From: an uncultured Bacteroidales bacterium
GTDB taxonomy: Bacteria > Bacteroidota > Bacteroidia > Bacteroidales > FEN-979
Length of the DNA stretch: 64,000 bases
Assembly: GCA_903903985.1 (NCBI GenBank)
Contig: CAIVAT010000090.1
Coordinates: forward strand, 1-64,000
Direction: 5' to 3'
Shown here: positions 1-9,571 of the stretch, piece after piece
Position numbering within the stretch: the first letter of the stretch is position 1
Layout of the letters: the number at the start of each line of letters is the position of its first letter
Program-made: the position numbers and the translations under genes
The notes under the pieces: model-generated
The model's input: the letters and a program-made list of their open reading frames with translations, nothing else
What the model was told of the DNA's origin: nothing
Database searches by the model: none

Positions 1-615
1 AACTTTCTCAATAATATAGGCTGCCACACTTGTACCTGCATTGCTGTATTGAATACGTGTTCCCGGAATAAATCTTGAAGTTCTTGCCTTAGGATAAAAA
101 TCAAGCGCTTCTTTAAGTGTTTTTGGCTTAGGATCGTCGCTGCCCAGCTCAGCAAAATGCCATTCATCCCATCCGGTTGTATGCTCAAGCAAATTTTCAA
201 TTCGGATAGGATATTTATCTTCCCAGGGATTATTAAATTCAATTTCAGGTATCAAATCTTTGATTTTATCCTTAAGACTTAAACGCCCCTCTTCCTGTAA
301 TTTTAGAATTGCCAATGCAACATACATTTTTGAAATTGAGCCAAGCCGAAACATTGTATTTTCATCTACATCGATATTGTTTTCAATATCTGCTTTCCCA
401 AGTCCTCCGAGCCAAACGATTGAATCACCCGTCACCAGTGCAACTCCCGCGCCTGGTGTTTTTGTGTCTTTTAAAATATTTTGAATTGAGTTTTTTAACT
501 CCTTAAGGGTTTTGGGCTTATTATCGTCTGAAGCATTTTGAGCAAAAGAGTTTAGACCAATAAAAACAGAAAGGAGTAATACCAATACAGACAGTGTTTT
601 TTTAATGATCGTCAT
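1..615 (-). CDS. Serine beta-lactamase-like hydrolase (class C / PBP type), N-terminal part, cut by window edge
   Basis: Read on the minus strand from an ATG at 613-615 the frame stays open to the window edge (205 codons). Residues 1-25 form a signal peptide ending in FAQ, so the protein is exported. The SxxK motif of serine beta-lactamases is seen as SISK inside GSISKMYVALAI, with the nucleophile serine about 95 residues in. A later YSN motif (QYSNAG) matches the second conserved element of class C enzymes and related D-alanyl-D-alanine carboxypeptidases or esterases. The KTG-type third motif lies beyond the edge. The family covers antibiotic hydrolysis, peptidoglycan trimming and esterase activity, and the sequence seen cannot separate these. 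A perfect 14-bp hairpin stands about 35 bp upstream of the start. Confidence 0.85.
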   Translation of the reverse strand, partial: MTIIKKTLSVLVLLLSVFIGLNSFAQNASDDNKPKTLKELKNSIQNILKDTKTPGAGVALVTGDSIVWLGGLGKADIENNIDVDENTMFRLGSISKMYVALAILKLQEEGRLSLKDKIKDLIPEIEFNNPWEDKYPIRIENLLEHTTGWDEWHFAELGSDDPKPKTLKEALDFYPKARTSRFIPGTRIQYSNAGTSVAAYIIEKV

Positions 616-650
616 ATATTCTTTCTTGAATTCTTTAATAAATTGTTTAA

Positions 651-681
651 ACCCTTGGAGGGTCACGGACCCTCCAAGGGT
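651..681. repeat. Perfect 14-bp inverted repeat with 3-nt loop
   Basis: The arms ACCCTTGGAGGGTC and GACCCTCCAAGGGT are exact reverse complements separated by ACG. It lies in the leader of the beta-lactamase-like gene, which is transcribed leftward. No T-run follows on either strand that would make it a convincing terminator. It looks like a dispersed palindromic repeat or a leader hairpin. Confidence 0.8.
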
Positions 682-824
682 CGGGTTACCGGTGTTTGGC
701 ATAAGCAAGTTAATTCGTTATCCCATTATTCGTTACCGACAAGCTTGTGCATAACGACTTGTGGCCGCAATATAGGGGTTATTTTTCCAACAGGCACTGA
801 ATTTAATGTCCGACGGCCAACTGA

Positions 825-948
825 ATAAAACGCACCATCAAACCACCTTCCGCCGTTTGGGGTTGATCCCCTTATGCTATTGGCATTCAAATAAATGAGC
901 TGGTCAGGTTGTACAGGCGAAGGCTGGTTATTCCCGGTGGTTTTTTCT
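825..948. repeat. Palindromic MITE-like element, copy 1
   Basis: The ~124-bp element has two imperfect inverted arms. Each arm carries an outer A-rich end, then two tandem CCACC/TGACCA-type units about 24 bp apart with a CGCCG core. Left arm core CCACCTTCCGCCG is at 842-854; right arm core AGGCGAAGGCTGG is at 914-926. Its right end abuts a decayed radC fragment, as if the element had inserted into or truncated that gene. Confidence 0.7.
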
Positions 949-951
949 GTT

Positions 952-1071
952 TGCGAGCAAAAATATATATCCCTATATATTTGAGCATGTAAGTATGTGA
1001 ATCAATGGAAAAACGCCTGTCATCCCGCCATCCAATCGCGTTCATGCCAATGAGTAAAAGACAGTGAAATC
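952..1071 (-). pseudogene. radC-like gene remnant 1
   Basis: On the minus strand this stretch encodes FHCLLLIGMNAIGW, which lines up with the F-x-x-LLLN-x-x-N-x-x-x-G segment before the catalytic JAB motif of RadC proteins. The DNA is closely similar over ~120 bp to 10796-10912, which precedes a recognisable RadC JAB domain. The catalytic half is absent here; the palindromic element at 825-948 begins where the coding match stops. RadC-like proteins are JAB/MPN putative metalloproteases often carried on mobile DNA. This copy cannot be functional. Confidence 0.45.
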
Positions 1072-1258
1072 CTTGATTTGCATCCATGTTTTGCGTATAT
1101 TTGGGAAATGACAGGGGGTTAATGTCCTTGACGCTATAACATTTCTCCTTTTTCCCCTTTTCCACTGCCAATTTCCACCCAGACAGTGACCCCTAGAATG
1201 GCTGTGTCATACTGGATTAAAAATCAATATGGGGTCAATAATCCAAAAAATCGTGGAT

Positions 1259-2743
1259 ATGAAAAAGTTCTACATCCTTGTGATTGCGCTGTTATTGGTT
1301 AACGGGGCAAGGGGTCAGCATTCAATCCCTGCAAGGTCAAATAATGATTTTGGACAAAGAAGACCTACAACATTGAATCTGCAACATCGCACATTCAATT
1401 CAACCGAAAATATCCAGGGTGTGATGGAAAATAATGATTGGAACACATTCAACACCCATACGGAAAAAGATTTAAGACAATCAATTAACCATCAAATGCC
1501 AAATCAAGGCTCACTAATCCAAATAAATGACAGCATCTGCTATTGGCAATGGGACACACTCAATATTGGATGGAAGGTTGTATTAAAAAGCATAAATATG
1601 GTTTATGATGCCCAAAATAATTTGATAAGTGAATTATATAAAAAGTGGAACAGCAGCGCCTGGGAGAATGTCAGGCAATACTTTTATGCATATGATGCAA
1701 ATAATAATCAGATAAGTGATTTAAGCCAATATTGGAACGGCAGCGCCTGGGAGAATGACAGTCGGCACACCTCAGCCTATGATGCAAACAATAATCTGAC
1801 AATTGATTTAAACCAATATTGGAGTGGGAACGACTGGGCTAATGACAGTAAACGCATCTGTACTTATGATGCAAACAATAATCTTACAAGTAAATTATAC
1901 CAAAACTGGAACGGTGGCGAATGGATGAATTTCTGGCAAAACATCAATACTTACGATGACCATCATAACCAGACAGGTGAAGTAAACCAAAGATGGGTAA
2001 ATTCCGCATGGGTGAATGAATCGCAATACATTCATACTTACGATGTCAACTGGAACCGGACCAGTGATTTATTCCGGGAGTGGAACGGCAGCACCTGGGA
2101 AAATTCTTCGCTCTGCGGTTATACTTTCGATGCCAACAATCATCGGACTAGCCAATTATACCAAAACTGGAACGGAAGTGCGTGGGAACCTTACGGGCAT
2201 ACGTTGTGGATTTATGATGCCATCAATAATCTAATAAATCGATTGTACCAAACGTGGAATGGAATCACCTGGCAGAATGCTATGCAATACCCCTGTACTT
2301 ACGATACCAACAATAACGAGATAAGTTCATTGGTGCAATATTGGAACGGAACCGCCTGGGTGAACTCTTCGATAAACACTTCTTCTTACGATGCCAACAA
2401 TTTTAGAATGAGTAATATGCTTAAATCCTGGAATAGTGCTGGTGAAATAGAATACGGCGACAGCACACGCTATTATTTTCATACTGTTCTTGGAATAAAT
2501 GAATTGATGGCGCAGGGAAGAGGTATTGTTGTTTATCCCAATCCGTCGTCGGATAAAATCACAATTGAAACTCCCGCCAAAGGCGGCCTCTCCATCCTTA
2601 ACATCAAAGGGCAGCAACTCATCACCCGCAAGGTCACCGGGCCAAAATCCCAAATTGACATCAGCACGCTGCCCATCGGGGTTTACTTAGTTCGGGTGAC
2701 GGGTGACCAGACCGTGCAGGTGGAAAAGTTCATTAAACAATAA
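1259..2743 (+). CDS. Secreted repeat protein with T9SS C-terminal sorting domain
   Basis: The start at 1259 is preferred over an in-frame ATG 30 bp upstream because it puts a signal peptide (MKKFYILV...ARGQ) at the very N-terminus. Residues about 114-400 consist of ten tandem 29-residue units of the form YDANNNxxSxLxQxWNGxxWxN; the tenth is degenerate. The C-terminal ~75 residues carry the T9SS type A sorting module (YPNPSSDKI, then GVYLVRVTGDQ and a basic end), which sends proteins through the type IX system to the cell surface. The repeats resemble Bacteroidota YD-rich surface repeats, but I cannot name a binding target. Palindromic elements lie on both sides. Confidence 0.85.
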   Translation: MKKFYILVIALLLVNGARGQHSIPARSNNDFGQRRPTTLNLQHRTFNSTENIQGVMENNDWNTFNTHTEKDLRQSINHQMPNQGSLIQINDSICYWQWDTLNIGWKVVLKSINMVYDAQNNLISELYKKWNSSAWENVRQYFYAYDANNNQISDLSQYWNGSAWENDSRHTSAYDANNNLTIDLNQYWSGNDWANDSKRICTYDANNNLTSKLYQNWNGGEWMNFWQNINTYDDHHNQTGEVNQRWVNSAWVNESQYIHTYDVNWNRTSDLFREWNGSTWENSSLCGYTFDANNHRTSQLYQNWNGSAWEPYGHTLWIYDAINNLINRLYQTWNGITWQNAMQYPCTYDTNNNEISSLVQYWNGTAWVNSSINTSSYDANNFRMSNMLKSWNSAGEIEYGDSTRYYFHTVLGINELMAQGRGIVVYPNPSSDKITIETPAKGGLSILNIKGQQLITRKVTGPKSQIDISTLPIGVYLVRVTGDQTVQVEKFIKQ

Positions 2744-2780
2744 GATTCCAGTAGCAGAGTGCTTTTCTTTGCTAAACCGG

Positions 2781-2902
2781 ATAAACACAGCATCAGGCCA
2801 CCTTCCTCCGGTTGGGGTTGATCCCCTTATGCTATTGGCATTCAATTAAATGAGATAGTAAAGTTGTTCCGGCGAAGGCGGGTCATTGCTGGCGTTTTTT
2901 CC
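2781..2902. repeat. Palindromic MITE-like element, copy 2
   Basis: This copy is very similar to copy 1, including the central spacer TTATGCTATTGGCATTCAA. The arms are CCACCTTCCTCCGG near 2799 and CCGGCGAAGGCGGG near 2870. It starts about 40 bp after the stop codon of the T9SS repeat protein. Confidence 0.75.
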
Positions 2903-2981
2903 ACTCTGTTTATCAAGGGTGGCCATTAAACTAAAACCCAGCACATATGAATTTATGCAGCTTTCATTCGCCAATCAAGAG

Positions 2982-3647
2982 TTATTTCGTCTGTCCGGCA
3001 AGTATCGGACTCTCAAAAACATTGTTATAAGCATAATCGATAATTCGCAGGGTATCATTATGCTGGCTGCAATATATCTTGATCCATCCATACTTATGCT
3101 TATTTTCTATTGGGAATCTAAAACCCAGGTATCTTTCTCCTTTTCCCTGAAACTGACCCGCATTAAGGAAAGTCCCCAAAACAGATGTCCCATTTGTCCA
3201 GTTGCCGTTTTCCGATATTTTGTCATTAAATAGCAGCGCATCAGGATAATGAAATGTCGAATTATCAAGAATTTCCACCATCATGGGAATTGCCCTTGCG
3301 GCCAGAGAATCAAACGATTGTGGAAGCCCGCCTGGATTAAACTGATTTAAGTCAATGATCTCAAATCCAATGTCAGCAATTTTGTCGTCATTCAGATCAA
3401 ACTGTTTCTGACCGGTCGAAATAAACTCAGAACTAATCGTTCCGGATAAGATACTGTCAATGTGCTTTGATATTTCATCATCGCTTTCCATTAATTTCCC
3501 GACATCCCTGATCACCACATACTCTTTGCTAACAGGCTGATAAACAATGCTTTTATCGTTGTTGTCAGCGTTCTTGTTGCAGCTACTGATTGCAAAAACA
3601 ATTACGATTAGCCACAAACCCATTTCATTTGAATTTTTCATTTTCAA
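2982..3647 (-). CDS. Putative lipoprotein of unknown function
   Basis: This is a 221-residue protein with a short hydrophobic N-terminus followed by a lipobox-like ISSC with the cysteine near residue 23, so it is probably a lipid-anchored envelope protein. An acidic segment DLNDDKIADIGFE looks like a calcium-type DxNxD loop. The C-terminal block (YLGFRFP...YGWIKI...IDYAYN) matches a module common in Bacteroidota and PEP-CTERM-type secreted proteins, where YGWI... is followed by ...DYAYN. No catalytic residues can be named. It is convergent with the T9SS repeat protein, with a palindromic element between them. Confidence 0.75.
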   Translation of the reverse strand: MKMKNSNEMGLWLIVIVFAISSCNKNADNNDKSIVYQPVSKEYVVIRDVGKLMESDDEISKHIDSILSGTISSEFISTGQKQFDLNDDKIADIGFEIIDLNQFNPGGLPQSFDSLAARAIPMMVEILDNSTFHYPDALLFNDKISENGNWTNGTSVLGTFLNAGQFQGKGERYLGFRFPIENKHKYGWIKIYCSQHNDTLRIIDYAYNNVFESPILAGQTK

Positions 3648-3784
3648 GTAGGTTTAAATTAAATAAAAGGAGTGAAAATCGGCCGAATGGACAATGTTAT
3701 GAATTAACGGGTTTTAATTGACAATATTGTTTGATAACCCTGATTAATTCATCAGAACTTTTTCTTCAACAAAATTTCGATTTG

Positions 3785-3905
3785 GGGGTGATATGGGATA
3801 CGCCGATGGCCCTGACCATCTCAGGTCATTTAAATTGACCACTCTTATGGATTGATTGTTAATCTGATCATTGGGTCTGAAGAAATCGGCACAAAGGGGT
3901 CAGGA
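3785..3905. repeat. Palindromic MITE-like element, degenerate copy 3
   Basis: This is a weaker match. The left side reads CGCCGATGGCCCTGACCATCTC and the right side GGGTCTGAAGAAATCGGC followed by AAAGGGGTCAGG. Spacing of the TGACC units and overall length agree with the other copies, but the arms have decayed. Confidence 0.4.
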
Positions 3906-4264
3906 TGTCTGTCCTGTCCAAAACCAGCTATTCTCTGCCATTTGAGGATTTTCTAAAATAAGCAAGCCGACCACTATGCCCACCGTAACAGGCTCATTTG
4001 GGTTTATACAGCCACGTTCATGAGTCGCAATAATTGCAACATAGCAGGGTTTATTTTGCAATTTCTCAGAAATCCATCTGTTGGAGCAATAAAAAAACGT
4101 AGTTTTTGAGTGGGGAGTTAAATCCCTGGTTCAATTTTAGATATTATGCAAAAACCCGAATACACATCTTGAATAGCAATTATATTTCCCCTGAATCCTG
4201 AGGTACTTTTGGATAGAAATCAAATAATCAGTAAAACCATTCAGTAATCACAGATTCTCAGAAC
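3906..4264. other. Gap without a recognisable gene
   Basis: Apart from the degenerate element just before it, I see no coding frame, RNA gene or clear promoter in this A/T-rich stretch. Confidence 0.5.
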
Positions 4265-5380
4265 ATGAAAACACTGATCAAAAAAATATCCTCAGCCAGC
4301 GATTTAAAGAAATTTATAGGTTATCCATACAAGTTGTATAAGGGCAACGCGTATTGGTGTCCTCCGATCAGACGGGATGAAAAGGATATACTTTTAAAAA
4401 AGAAAAACCCGGCATTTGATTTTTGCGAAGCAGAATATTGGCTTGCATACCAGGGGAAAGAAATTGTGGGCAGGATTGCCGGGATCATCAACCTGGCTGC
4501 AAATGAACGTTGGAAGGAAAAACGGGTTCGCTTTGGATGGATCGATTTTATTGATGATCAAGAGGTGAGTTGCCGGCTTATTGAGGCCGTCACGGAATGG
4601 GGAAAATCAAAGGGAATGGATTGTATTCATGGGCCACTCGGTTTTTCTGACATGGACAAAGAGGGGATGCTGATCAAGGGATTTGAGGAACTTTCAACCA
4701 TGGGAACCATCTATAATTATCCGTATTACCCTGTTCATATGGAAAAGCTGGGCTTTGAAAAAGCTGCCGACTGGCTGCAGTTTATAATGCCTACTGATCC
4801 AATCCCCGACAAAGTGAAACGAATTTCCAAGCTGGTCGCTGAGAAATACAGCATCAAGCCATTAAAAGTAAAAAGAGCCAAAGAACTTTTACCATATGCC
4901 AGTAGAATGTGGGATTTACTGAACTTAACATTTAAAGATATTTATGGTTTCACAGCTCTGACGAAAAAACAAATCAACCTTTATACGAAACAATACTTTT
5001 CTTTCATTAATCCAGACTATGTCAGCTTCCTGGTCAATGATGCCGATGAAGTCGTGGGGTTTGGCATCGCAGCACCCTCACTGACGAAAGCACTTCAGAA
5101 GTGTAATGGAAGATTGTTTCCATTTGGGTTTATATACCTCCTTAGGGCACTTAGAAAGAATGATATTGTCGATTTGTATTTGAATGGTGTACACCCTCAT
5201 TATCAGGGAAAAGGCATTGTAGCCATCTATCATAATGAACTTCAATGCGGATTTATAAGAAATAATATCAAAACAATGGTCACTAATCCCCAACTCGACA
5301 CTAATTCTGCAGTACTGATGTGGAAGATGTACGATACAAGGCAGCATATAATACGGCGGTGCTGGATAAAACATTGTTAG
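4265..5380 (+). CDS. GNAT-superfamily N-acetyltransferase, YghO-like
   Basis: The protein has 371 residues, the usual length of a Bacteroidota/proteobacterial family of double-GNAT-fold proteins annotated as YghO-like acetyltransferases. Visible marks are the N-terminal SDLKKFIGYPYKLYKGNAYW block, the central GPLGFSDMDKEGML, the acetyl-CoA loop-like HPHYQGKGI near residue 318, and the end motif YDTRQHIIRRCWIKH. There is no signal peptide, so it is cytosolic. The substrate is unknown. It stands alone between intergenic gaps with palindromic elements. Confidence 0.8.
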   Translation: MKTLIKKISSASDLKKFIGYPYKLYKGNAYWCPPIRRDEKDILLKKKNPAFDFCEAEYWLAYQGKEIVGRIAGIINLAANERWKEKRVRFGWIDFIDDQEVSCRLIEAVTEWGKSKGMDCIHGPLGFSDMDKEGMLIKGFEELSTMGTIYNYPYYPVHMEKLGFEKAADWLQFIMPTDPIPDKVKRISKLVAEKYSIKPLKVKRAKELLPYASRMWDLLNLTFKDIYGFTALTKKQINLYTKQYFSFINPDYVSFLVNDADEVVGFGIAAPSLTKALQKCNGRLFPFGFIYLLRALRKNDIVDLYLNGVHPHYQGKGIVAIYHNELQCGFIRNNIKTMVTNPQLDTNSAVLMWKMYDTRQHIIRRCWIKHC

Positions 5381-5444
5381 CCTCTATTTCTTCTTCGGCG
5401 GCACCGTAGGAAAAAACGTTACTTCAAATGTCCTGTTGTCAGGT

Positions 5445-5570
5445 GGAAAAAACGCTTGCTTTGACCAGATTTCACCTGAGCAATCCAACGATTTCCCCTT
5501 GTTGATTGTTAAGAAGATAGGGTGGTCAACATAAATCGGCAGAGGGTGGTCAAGAATTCCGGTGTTTCCA
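5445..5570. repeat. Palindromic MITE-like element, copy 4
   Basis: Outer ends GGAAAAAACGC (5445) and GTGTTTCC (5562-5569) are inverted. Inside are TTTGACCAGATTTCACCTGAG on the left and, on the right, GGTGGTCAACAT followed by CGGCAGAGGGTGGTCAA. It lies between the acetyltransferase gene and the convergent VSIN-module gene. Confidence 0.7.
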
Positions 5571-5695
5571 CCACACCTCAGAGTCCTCAATAATAGGTAA
5601 ACTTCAATGCATCGTTAAGGCAGACAGGGATTACGGACATGGTCAGTTAACCCGTTTGGTTTTCTGTATCAATTTCCATGATAGAATGGAACAAG

Positions 5696-7870
5696 TCATT
5701 TTTGCAAAGGTGTGGCCTTGTTACTTTGCTGGCCTCCTGCAGCAGATGGTTTTAACAAGTCTTCTATCACTTTCTTATAAGGTGACGGCTTCATGTTTTG
5801 TGTTCCAGTTCCCTCCCCTTTACCTGAAGGGGATCTGGCTCCTGAAGCCTGGTCGGTCCCATTTACTTCTGTATTGTGGAAGCCCGGCTGATTCTTGTTT
5901 AGCGGTGTGACCGGCTTCGGAATTACGGTTTCTTCAGCCGGTTTATTCGGGTCCGGCAACGTGGAGGCATGCTTTCCAACCACCAGTTTTCCACCTTCAT
6001 AGTATAACCCTTCGCCATTTGTTTTGGTATCCGCATCATTATGTAATCCACGCGACATATTCTGAGTATAATTGCTTTCAATTACTTCCCTGGGCAAGGC
6101 AGGATGTTCATAGCCAGCCCGCTTGCCAATGGCAATATAGGATACCGTTACAGAACTTTTTCCGTCATTGTTTTCCACTACTTTAAATCCTTTCCCTGAA
6201 ATTTCCGAAAGGTAAACGCCATTCGAGTTGCCGGTTGGTGTAACCGTAACTACCACCGGTGTTTCGGATGAAACAGCTGAGGTGAAAGCGGGATCAAAAT
6301 CTACACTGGTTTTGCCGTTGGAGAGTGTCGCATACCCGCTGGTTTGAATGGTAACATCGGTTGATACACTGGTATAAAGAACAGTGTTGGTATTTGTGCC
6401 ATTATCCTGCAGGTGTACATCCAGGTTATTTTTAAATACAACGCCATTTGAATACGATGCGTAATTACTGCCTTCAGCATAAACTCCGTAAACCTTCCCA
6501 TGGATATCGGCACCCATCAGCTCTCCCCAGGCCCCGATTCCTATCCCGGTATTTGCCTGGCTGCTTTTTCCGCTACCGTTTGCATAGCTGGTGAAATAAC
6601 CACCATAATCCGTACCTGCGCTGTTTTTATATCCCAGCGATCCCCAATAATAACCACCCTGTTCCGCACCCAATATGCCTCCGCAACGGGTATTATCGTT
6701 GTAATTGAATCCAGCTGTGCCAAAGGAGTATAAATCACCCCAAAAGGAATAGCCCTTGCTTGCACTGTTGCATAAATAATAGGCATATCCTGCACCATCG
6801 TGAACCGAATTGCGCGTTCTGTAAGCATAAATATTCGATTGTCCATTGCCATCTAAAGGATCTTCCACATGATAAAAATAATTGGGAAACGCTGAACTGT
6901 ATCCCAAATTACTCTGACCGTTATCATTATAATTAACCTGCAATTTTGAGGTTGGAGTATAGGTGCCAATCCCTACATTCCCACCTGCTTCCTGCAGGAT
7001 GAGTGGATTAGTGCCCCCATAAGAGCCAAGAGTAAGATAAGCAGCGGAGGGTGTAGCAGTGTTCGTGCTCCAGTAAAGATATCCCTTATAGTCCAGACTC
7101 TGTCCTATATATAAGATGGCATTCCCGTTGTCATCTCCAATAGACACATTGGTACTTGCATTCCATGCGCTGACAGGTGTTCCGAATATTCCCGTATAGC
7201 TGGAAGGGGTTTCGGCAACATGAAGGGTGCCCGCAGGAACTATATTCCCAATACCGACATTGCCACCTACCGGCTGAAGTATCAGCGGATTCGTCCCGTT
7301 ATAGGTTCCTACCCAGAATTGAGCAGTGGCCGGAGCTTGATTGTAATTCCAAATGAGAAATCCCTTATTGGTCATAGACTGACCAACATACAGGAGGGCA
7401 GTATTGGCATCATCCCCGATGGATACATTGGTCGCACCACTATATCCGAGGATATTAGTGCCGAATAAAGCGGTAAACCCAAGACTTTTCGCAACATGGA
7501 ATGATGCCAAGGGGTTAGAGGTACCTATTCCGACATTTCCTGCATTGTAGTAAATGCTGGATCCATTGTTCAGCCACTGGCCGGAATTGCTGCCAATTAA
7601 AAGCCACAACGGAAGAGCAGGTGTGCCTGAATTATAATATAAACCCGGAATTCCATCCGTTTGATAGATCGTAAGCCCTGTTGCCGGAGTTGTAATGGCA
7701 TTTCGATCGGCCTGGGTCATCCGGGGAGCGAGGAAGCCTTTTGTGGTGCTTTTTATATCCAGCATGGCAGAGTTATCCGGAGCGCTGCCATCGGCGTTAA
7801 TGCTAACCTGCGCAAAAAGGCTGATTCCTGAAAACAGGAACAAAGTTAAAAAGGCAAAGAAATTTTTCAT
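5696..7870 (-). CDS. Large secreted VSIN-module protein with NVGIG repeats
   Basis: This is a 724-residue exported protein with a signal peptide at 1-21 ending in FAQ. Residues about 22-95 form a module ([20 protein letters not shown], then GFLAPRMT...RNAI...GLTIYQTD) that recurs almost unchanged at the N-termini of the proteins starting at 9572 and 14075. Next come several NVGIG-x-x-x-P motifs, each preceding a beta-rich ~90-residue block, as in phage tail-fibre-like and Bacteroidota adhesin proteins. The last ~85 residues are Pro/Lys/Gly/Thr-rich and probably unstructured. No T9SS sorting domain is visible. It probably acts as a surface or fibre-like structural protein; a receptor cannot be inferred. 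Confidence 0.75.
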   Translation of the reverse strand: MKNFFAFLTLFLFSGISLFAQVSINADGSAPDNSAMLDIKSTTKGFLAPRMTQADRNAITTPATGLTIYQTDGIPGLYYNSGTPALPLWLLIGSNSGQWLNNGSSIYYNAGNVGIGTSNPLASFHVAKSLGFTALFGTNILGYSGATNVSIGDDANTALLYVGQSMTNKGFLIWNYNQAPATAQFWVGTYNGTNPLILQPVGGNVGIGNIVPAGTLHVAETPSSYTGIFGTPVSAWNASTNVSIGDDNGNAILYIGQSLDYKGYLYWSTNTATPSAAYLTLGSYGGTNPLILQEAGGNVGIGTYTPTSKLQVNYNDNGQSNLGYSSAFPNYFYHVEDPLDGNGQSNIYAYRTRNSVHDGAGYAYYLCNSASKGYSFWGDLYSFGTAGFNYNDNTRCGGILGAEQGGYYWGSLGYKNSAGTDYGGYFTSYANGSGKSSQANTGIGIGAWGELMGADIHGKVYGVYAEGSNYASYSNGVVFKNNLDVHLQDNGTNTNTVLYTSVSTDVTIQTSGYATLSNGKTSVDFDPAFTSAVSSETPVVVTVTPTGNSNGVYLSEISGKGFKVVENNDGKSSVTVSYIAIGKRAGYEHPALPREVIESNYTQNMSRGLHNDADTKTNGEGLYYEGGKLVVGKHASTLPDPNKPAEETVIPKPVTPLNKNQPGFHNTEVNGTDQASGARSPSGKGEGTGTQNMKPSPYKKVIEDLLKPSAAGGQQSNKATPLQK

Positions 7871-8025
7871 GACACATGGATTAATTGTGAATAACTAAAT
7901 AGTTTGATATTCAGTGAATTCTTTGCCAAATATAATGATAAAAAGAGGCATTTGCAATTTTGGGAATAGATAACTTCCCTTCGTCAAATCATCAAGCCAT
8001 TATTGTCCTGGATCAGCATCAGATT

Positions 8026-8150
8026 GGAAAAACCATTCACATTAACCACTCTTCGCCGGAGCAACTTTACCATCTCACCAAAATGATTATTAGACCAATA
8101 TGGAGGTCAACATTAACCGGCGAAAGGTGGTCAAATGGTTCGTCTTTTCC
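8026..8150. repeat. Palindromic MITE-like element, copy 5
   Basis: This is one of the clearest copies. The left arm has TTAACCACTCTTCGCCGGAG, then a second TTTACCA unit. The right arm has GGAGGTCAACATTAACCGGC, then GAAAGGTGGTCAA. Outer ends are GGAAAAACC (8026) and CTTTTCC (8144-8150). It sits between the starts of the 5696-7870 gene and the end of the 8167-8991 gene. Confidence 0.8.
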
Positions 8151-8166
8151 AGGATTATCCTTTTCA

Positions 8167-8991
8167 TCATTCCTGTTTTATGGTTTGACAACGAAGTGCT
8201 TTTGCAGTATGCTCAAACATTTTCATAAGGTTGCCATGCTGACCTTTTTCAAGTTCCTTGAAACAGAAAGCAAAATAGGGATTGATATCGTCACCTGAAA
8301 AGGTTTGCATAAAGGAGGATTGCGTGTTATATGATTCATCGACCATCATCCTCAAGATCTTGCTGGGACGGATGAGCCCACTCCTGGCGAATGTTCCCGC
8401 TGCAGTTGTCATATATGCCAATGGAACGATGAACTCTGCCACCGTGATCGGGTGCAAAGTGACTTGCTCATTTACATCCATTAATAACAGGAATGCACTT
8501 TTTTCCCTGAAAAAATTTATAGGGGAACCCTGTTTGAGGGATTCAAGAAAGGAGGTATACAATTCATCCTTTTCAGGTAGTGGCAGGCTGAAGCTCAACA
8601 AAATTCCGGCAGGGTAGTAGATGATGCGTTTCTCATCCTTGCCGGAAGGCTTGAATTTATCTACATGGATGTTTCCCATATCGCAGGTTTTCCTGGTCAG
8701 ATAATCAAAAATCTTGTCGGTGTCAAAGCGCCGGGAGACGAAATCATACGTTAACGCCTTGTTCAGATCGGGATACCAGCTCGTTCCATGGGATTCCCCG
8801 TGCAGATGCGTTTGCAACTCACAGCGGTTCTTATCCCAGATAACCTTGTGAACGACCGAACCATCACAATCCAGGAAATACTCCGCCGTGATGACTTCGT
8901 TTTCAATCCTGACACTGTTTTCATTGAGGATTCCATACCCAAGGTATGCGGGAAGCGCGCGACCCGAAAAATTCAATTGTTTTGTTTCCAT
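8167..8991 (-). CDS. Hypothetical cytosolic protein
   Basis: The 274-residue open frame has no signal peptide, membrane segment or motif I recognise. Its composition is ordinary for a soluble protein, with regular alternation of charged and hydrophobic residues. It begins METKQLNFSGRALP and contains a HLHGESHGTSWYPD segment rich in His and Gly. The stop lies 17 bp from a palindromic element and the upstream 230 bp hold no gene. Coding potential is judged only from length and composition. Confidence 0.6.
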   Translation of the reverse strand: METKQLNFSGRALPAYLGYGILNENSVRIENEVITAEYFLDCDGSVVHKVIWDKNRCELQTHLHGESHGTSWYPDLNKALTYDFVSRRFDTDKIFDYLTRKTCDMGNIHVDKFKPSGKDEKRIIYYPAGILLSFSLPLPEKDELYTSFLESLKQGSPINFFREKSAFLLLMDVNEQVTLHPITVAEFIVPLAYMTTAAGTFARSGLIRPSKILRMMVDESYNTQSSFMQTFSGDDINPYFAFCFKELEKGQHGNLMKMFEHTAKALRCQTIKQE

Positions 8992-9224
8992 AGCAATAAG
9001 GTTTAAAGGTTAAACATCATTGCACCAGGAAAACTCAGCGGAAGGGACAGGGGGAAATGAAAAAATCGAACCCTTTTGACCTTATGTCCGCATCGTTTTG
9101 CCACCGTGGCGTTCGAGGCTCGGTTGGCACCCATTGAAGGGTTCTTGATGCTGCTGCAAAGATACTATGGGATATACCTGATCCGACAAATATGGGAAAA
9201 TAAAGTGTTTACAGAAAAGTGTGA

Positions 9225-9345
9225 CAAAAAGCAGCATCATGCCACCTTCCGCCGTTTTGGGTTGACCCCCTTATACTATTGGCATTCAGTTAAATGAGAT
9301 GGTCAGATTGTTCCCGTGATGGCTTGTTGCTGCTGGCGTTTTTCC
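9225..9345. repeat. Palindromic MITE-like element, copy 6
   Basis: The arms are CCACCTTCCGCCG near 9242 and the inverted GGTCAGATTGTTCCCGTGATGG near 9300. The central TATACTATTGGCATTCAG is nearly that of copies 1 and 2. Its right part encodes the last ~19 codons of the small frame at 9290-9430. Confidence 0.75.
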
Positions 9346-9430
9346 AGGCAATAGGCAATGCATCCTGTGTGAAATGCTCAAATATCTTCTTTGCCAGTTG
9401 AAGGGTTTTCTGTTCGCGTTCTGTTATCAT
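9290..9430 (-). CDS. Possible 46-residue protein ending inside a palindromic element
   Basis: This is an uninterrupted ATG-to-TAA frame on the minus strand. The first ~28 residues include EREQKTLQLAKKIFEHFTQDA, a likely amphipathic helix; the last ~18 (ending PSREQSDHLI) are encoded by the palindromic element. A decayed relative with the pattern EQxxLxLAxKxFxHxT lies at about 20793-20936, again running into an element. Conservation of the reading pattern hints at a real small gene or a gene carried with the element. Function is unknown. Confidence 0.35.
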   Translation of the reverse strand: MITEREQKTLQLAKKIFEHFTQDALPIAWKNASSNKPSREQSDHLI

Positions 9431-9481
9431 TTTGTTTGATTTTAAAATTTAGAGATAGATCTGTTTGGGTTATCATTTTAC

Positions 9482-9511
9482 TTGATTTTTGTTGTTAATG
9501 TTATAACTTTA
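9482..9511 (+). promoter_or_regulatory. Candidate Bacteroidetes-type promoter for the 9572 gene
   Basis: A TTG at 9482-9484 is followed after 19 bp by TAACTTTA at 9504-9511, one base from the Bacteroidetes -7 consensus TAnnTTTG with its usual -33 spacing. The start codon is about 60 bp downstream. Confidence 0.45.
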
Positions 9512-9571
9512 CCAATCCCTTCTCCTAATATCAGAGAACCTCCCGTTTAACCCAACCGAAAATATTGAATC

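Noticed and set aside
887-1171. Minus-strand 94-residue frame taken as an intact gene
   Set aside because: Only a ~40-residue stretch has RadC character; the ends are element sequence and low-quality coding, so it is listed as a remnant.
7960-8298. Plus-strand frame running through palindromic element copy 5
   Set aside because: It is mostly element sequence and overlaps the 8167-8991 gene on the other strand.
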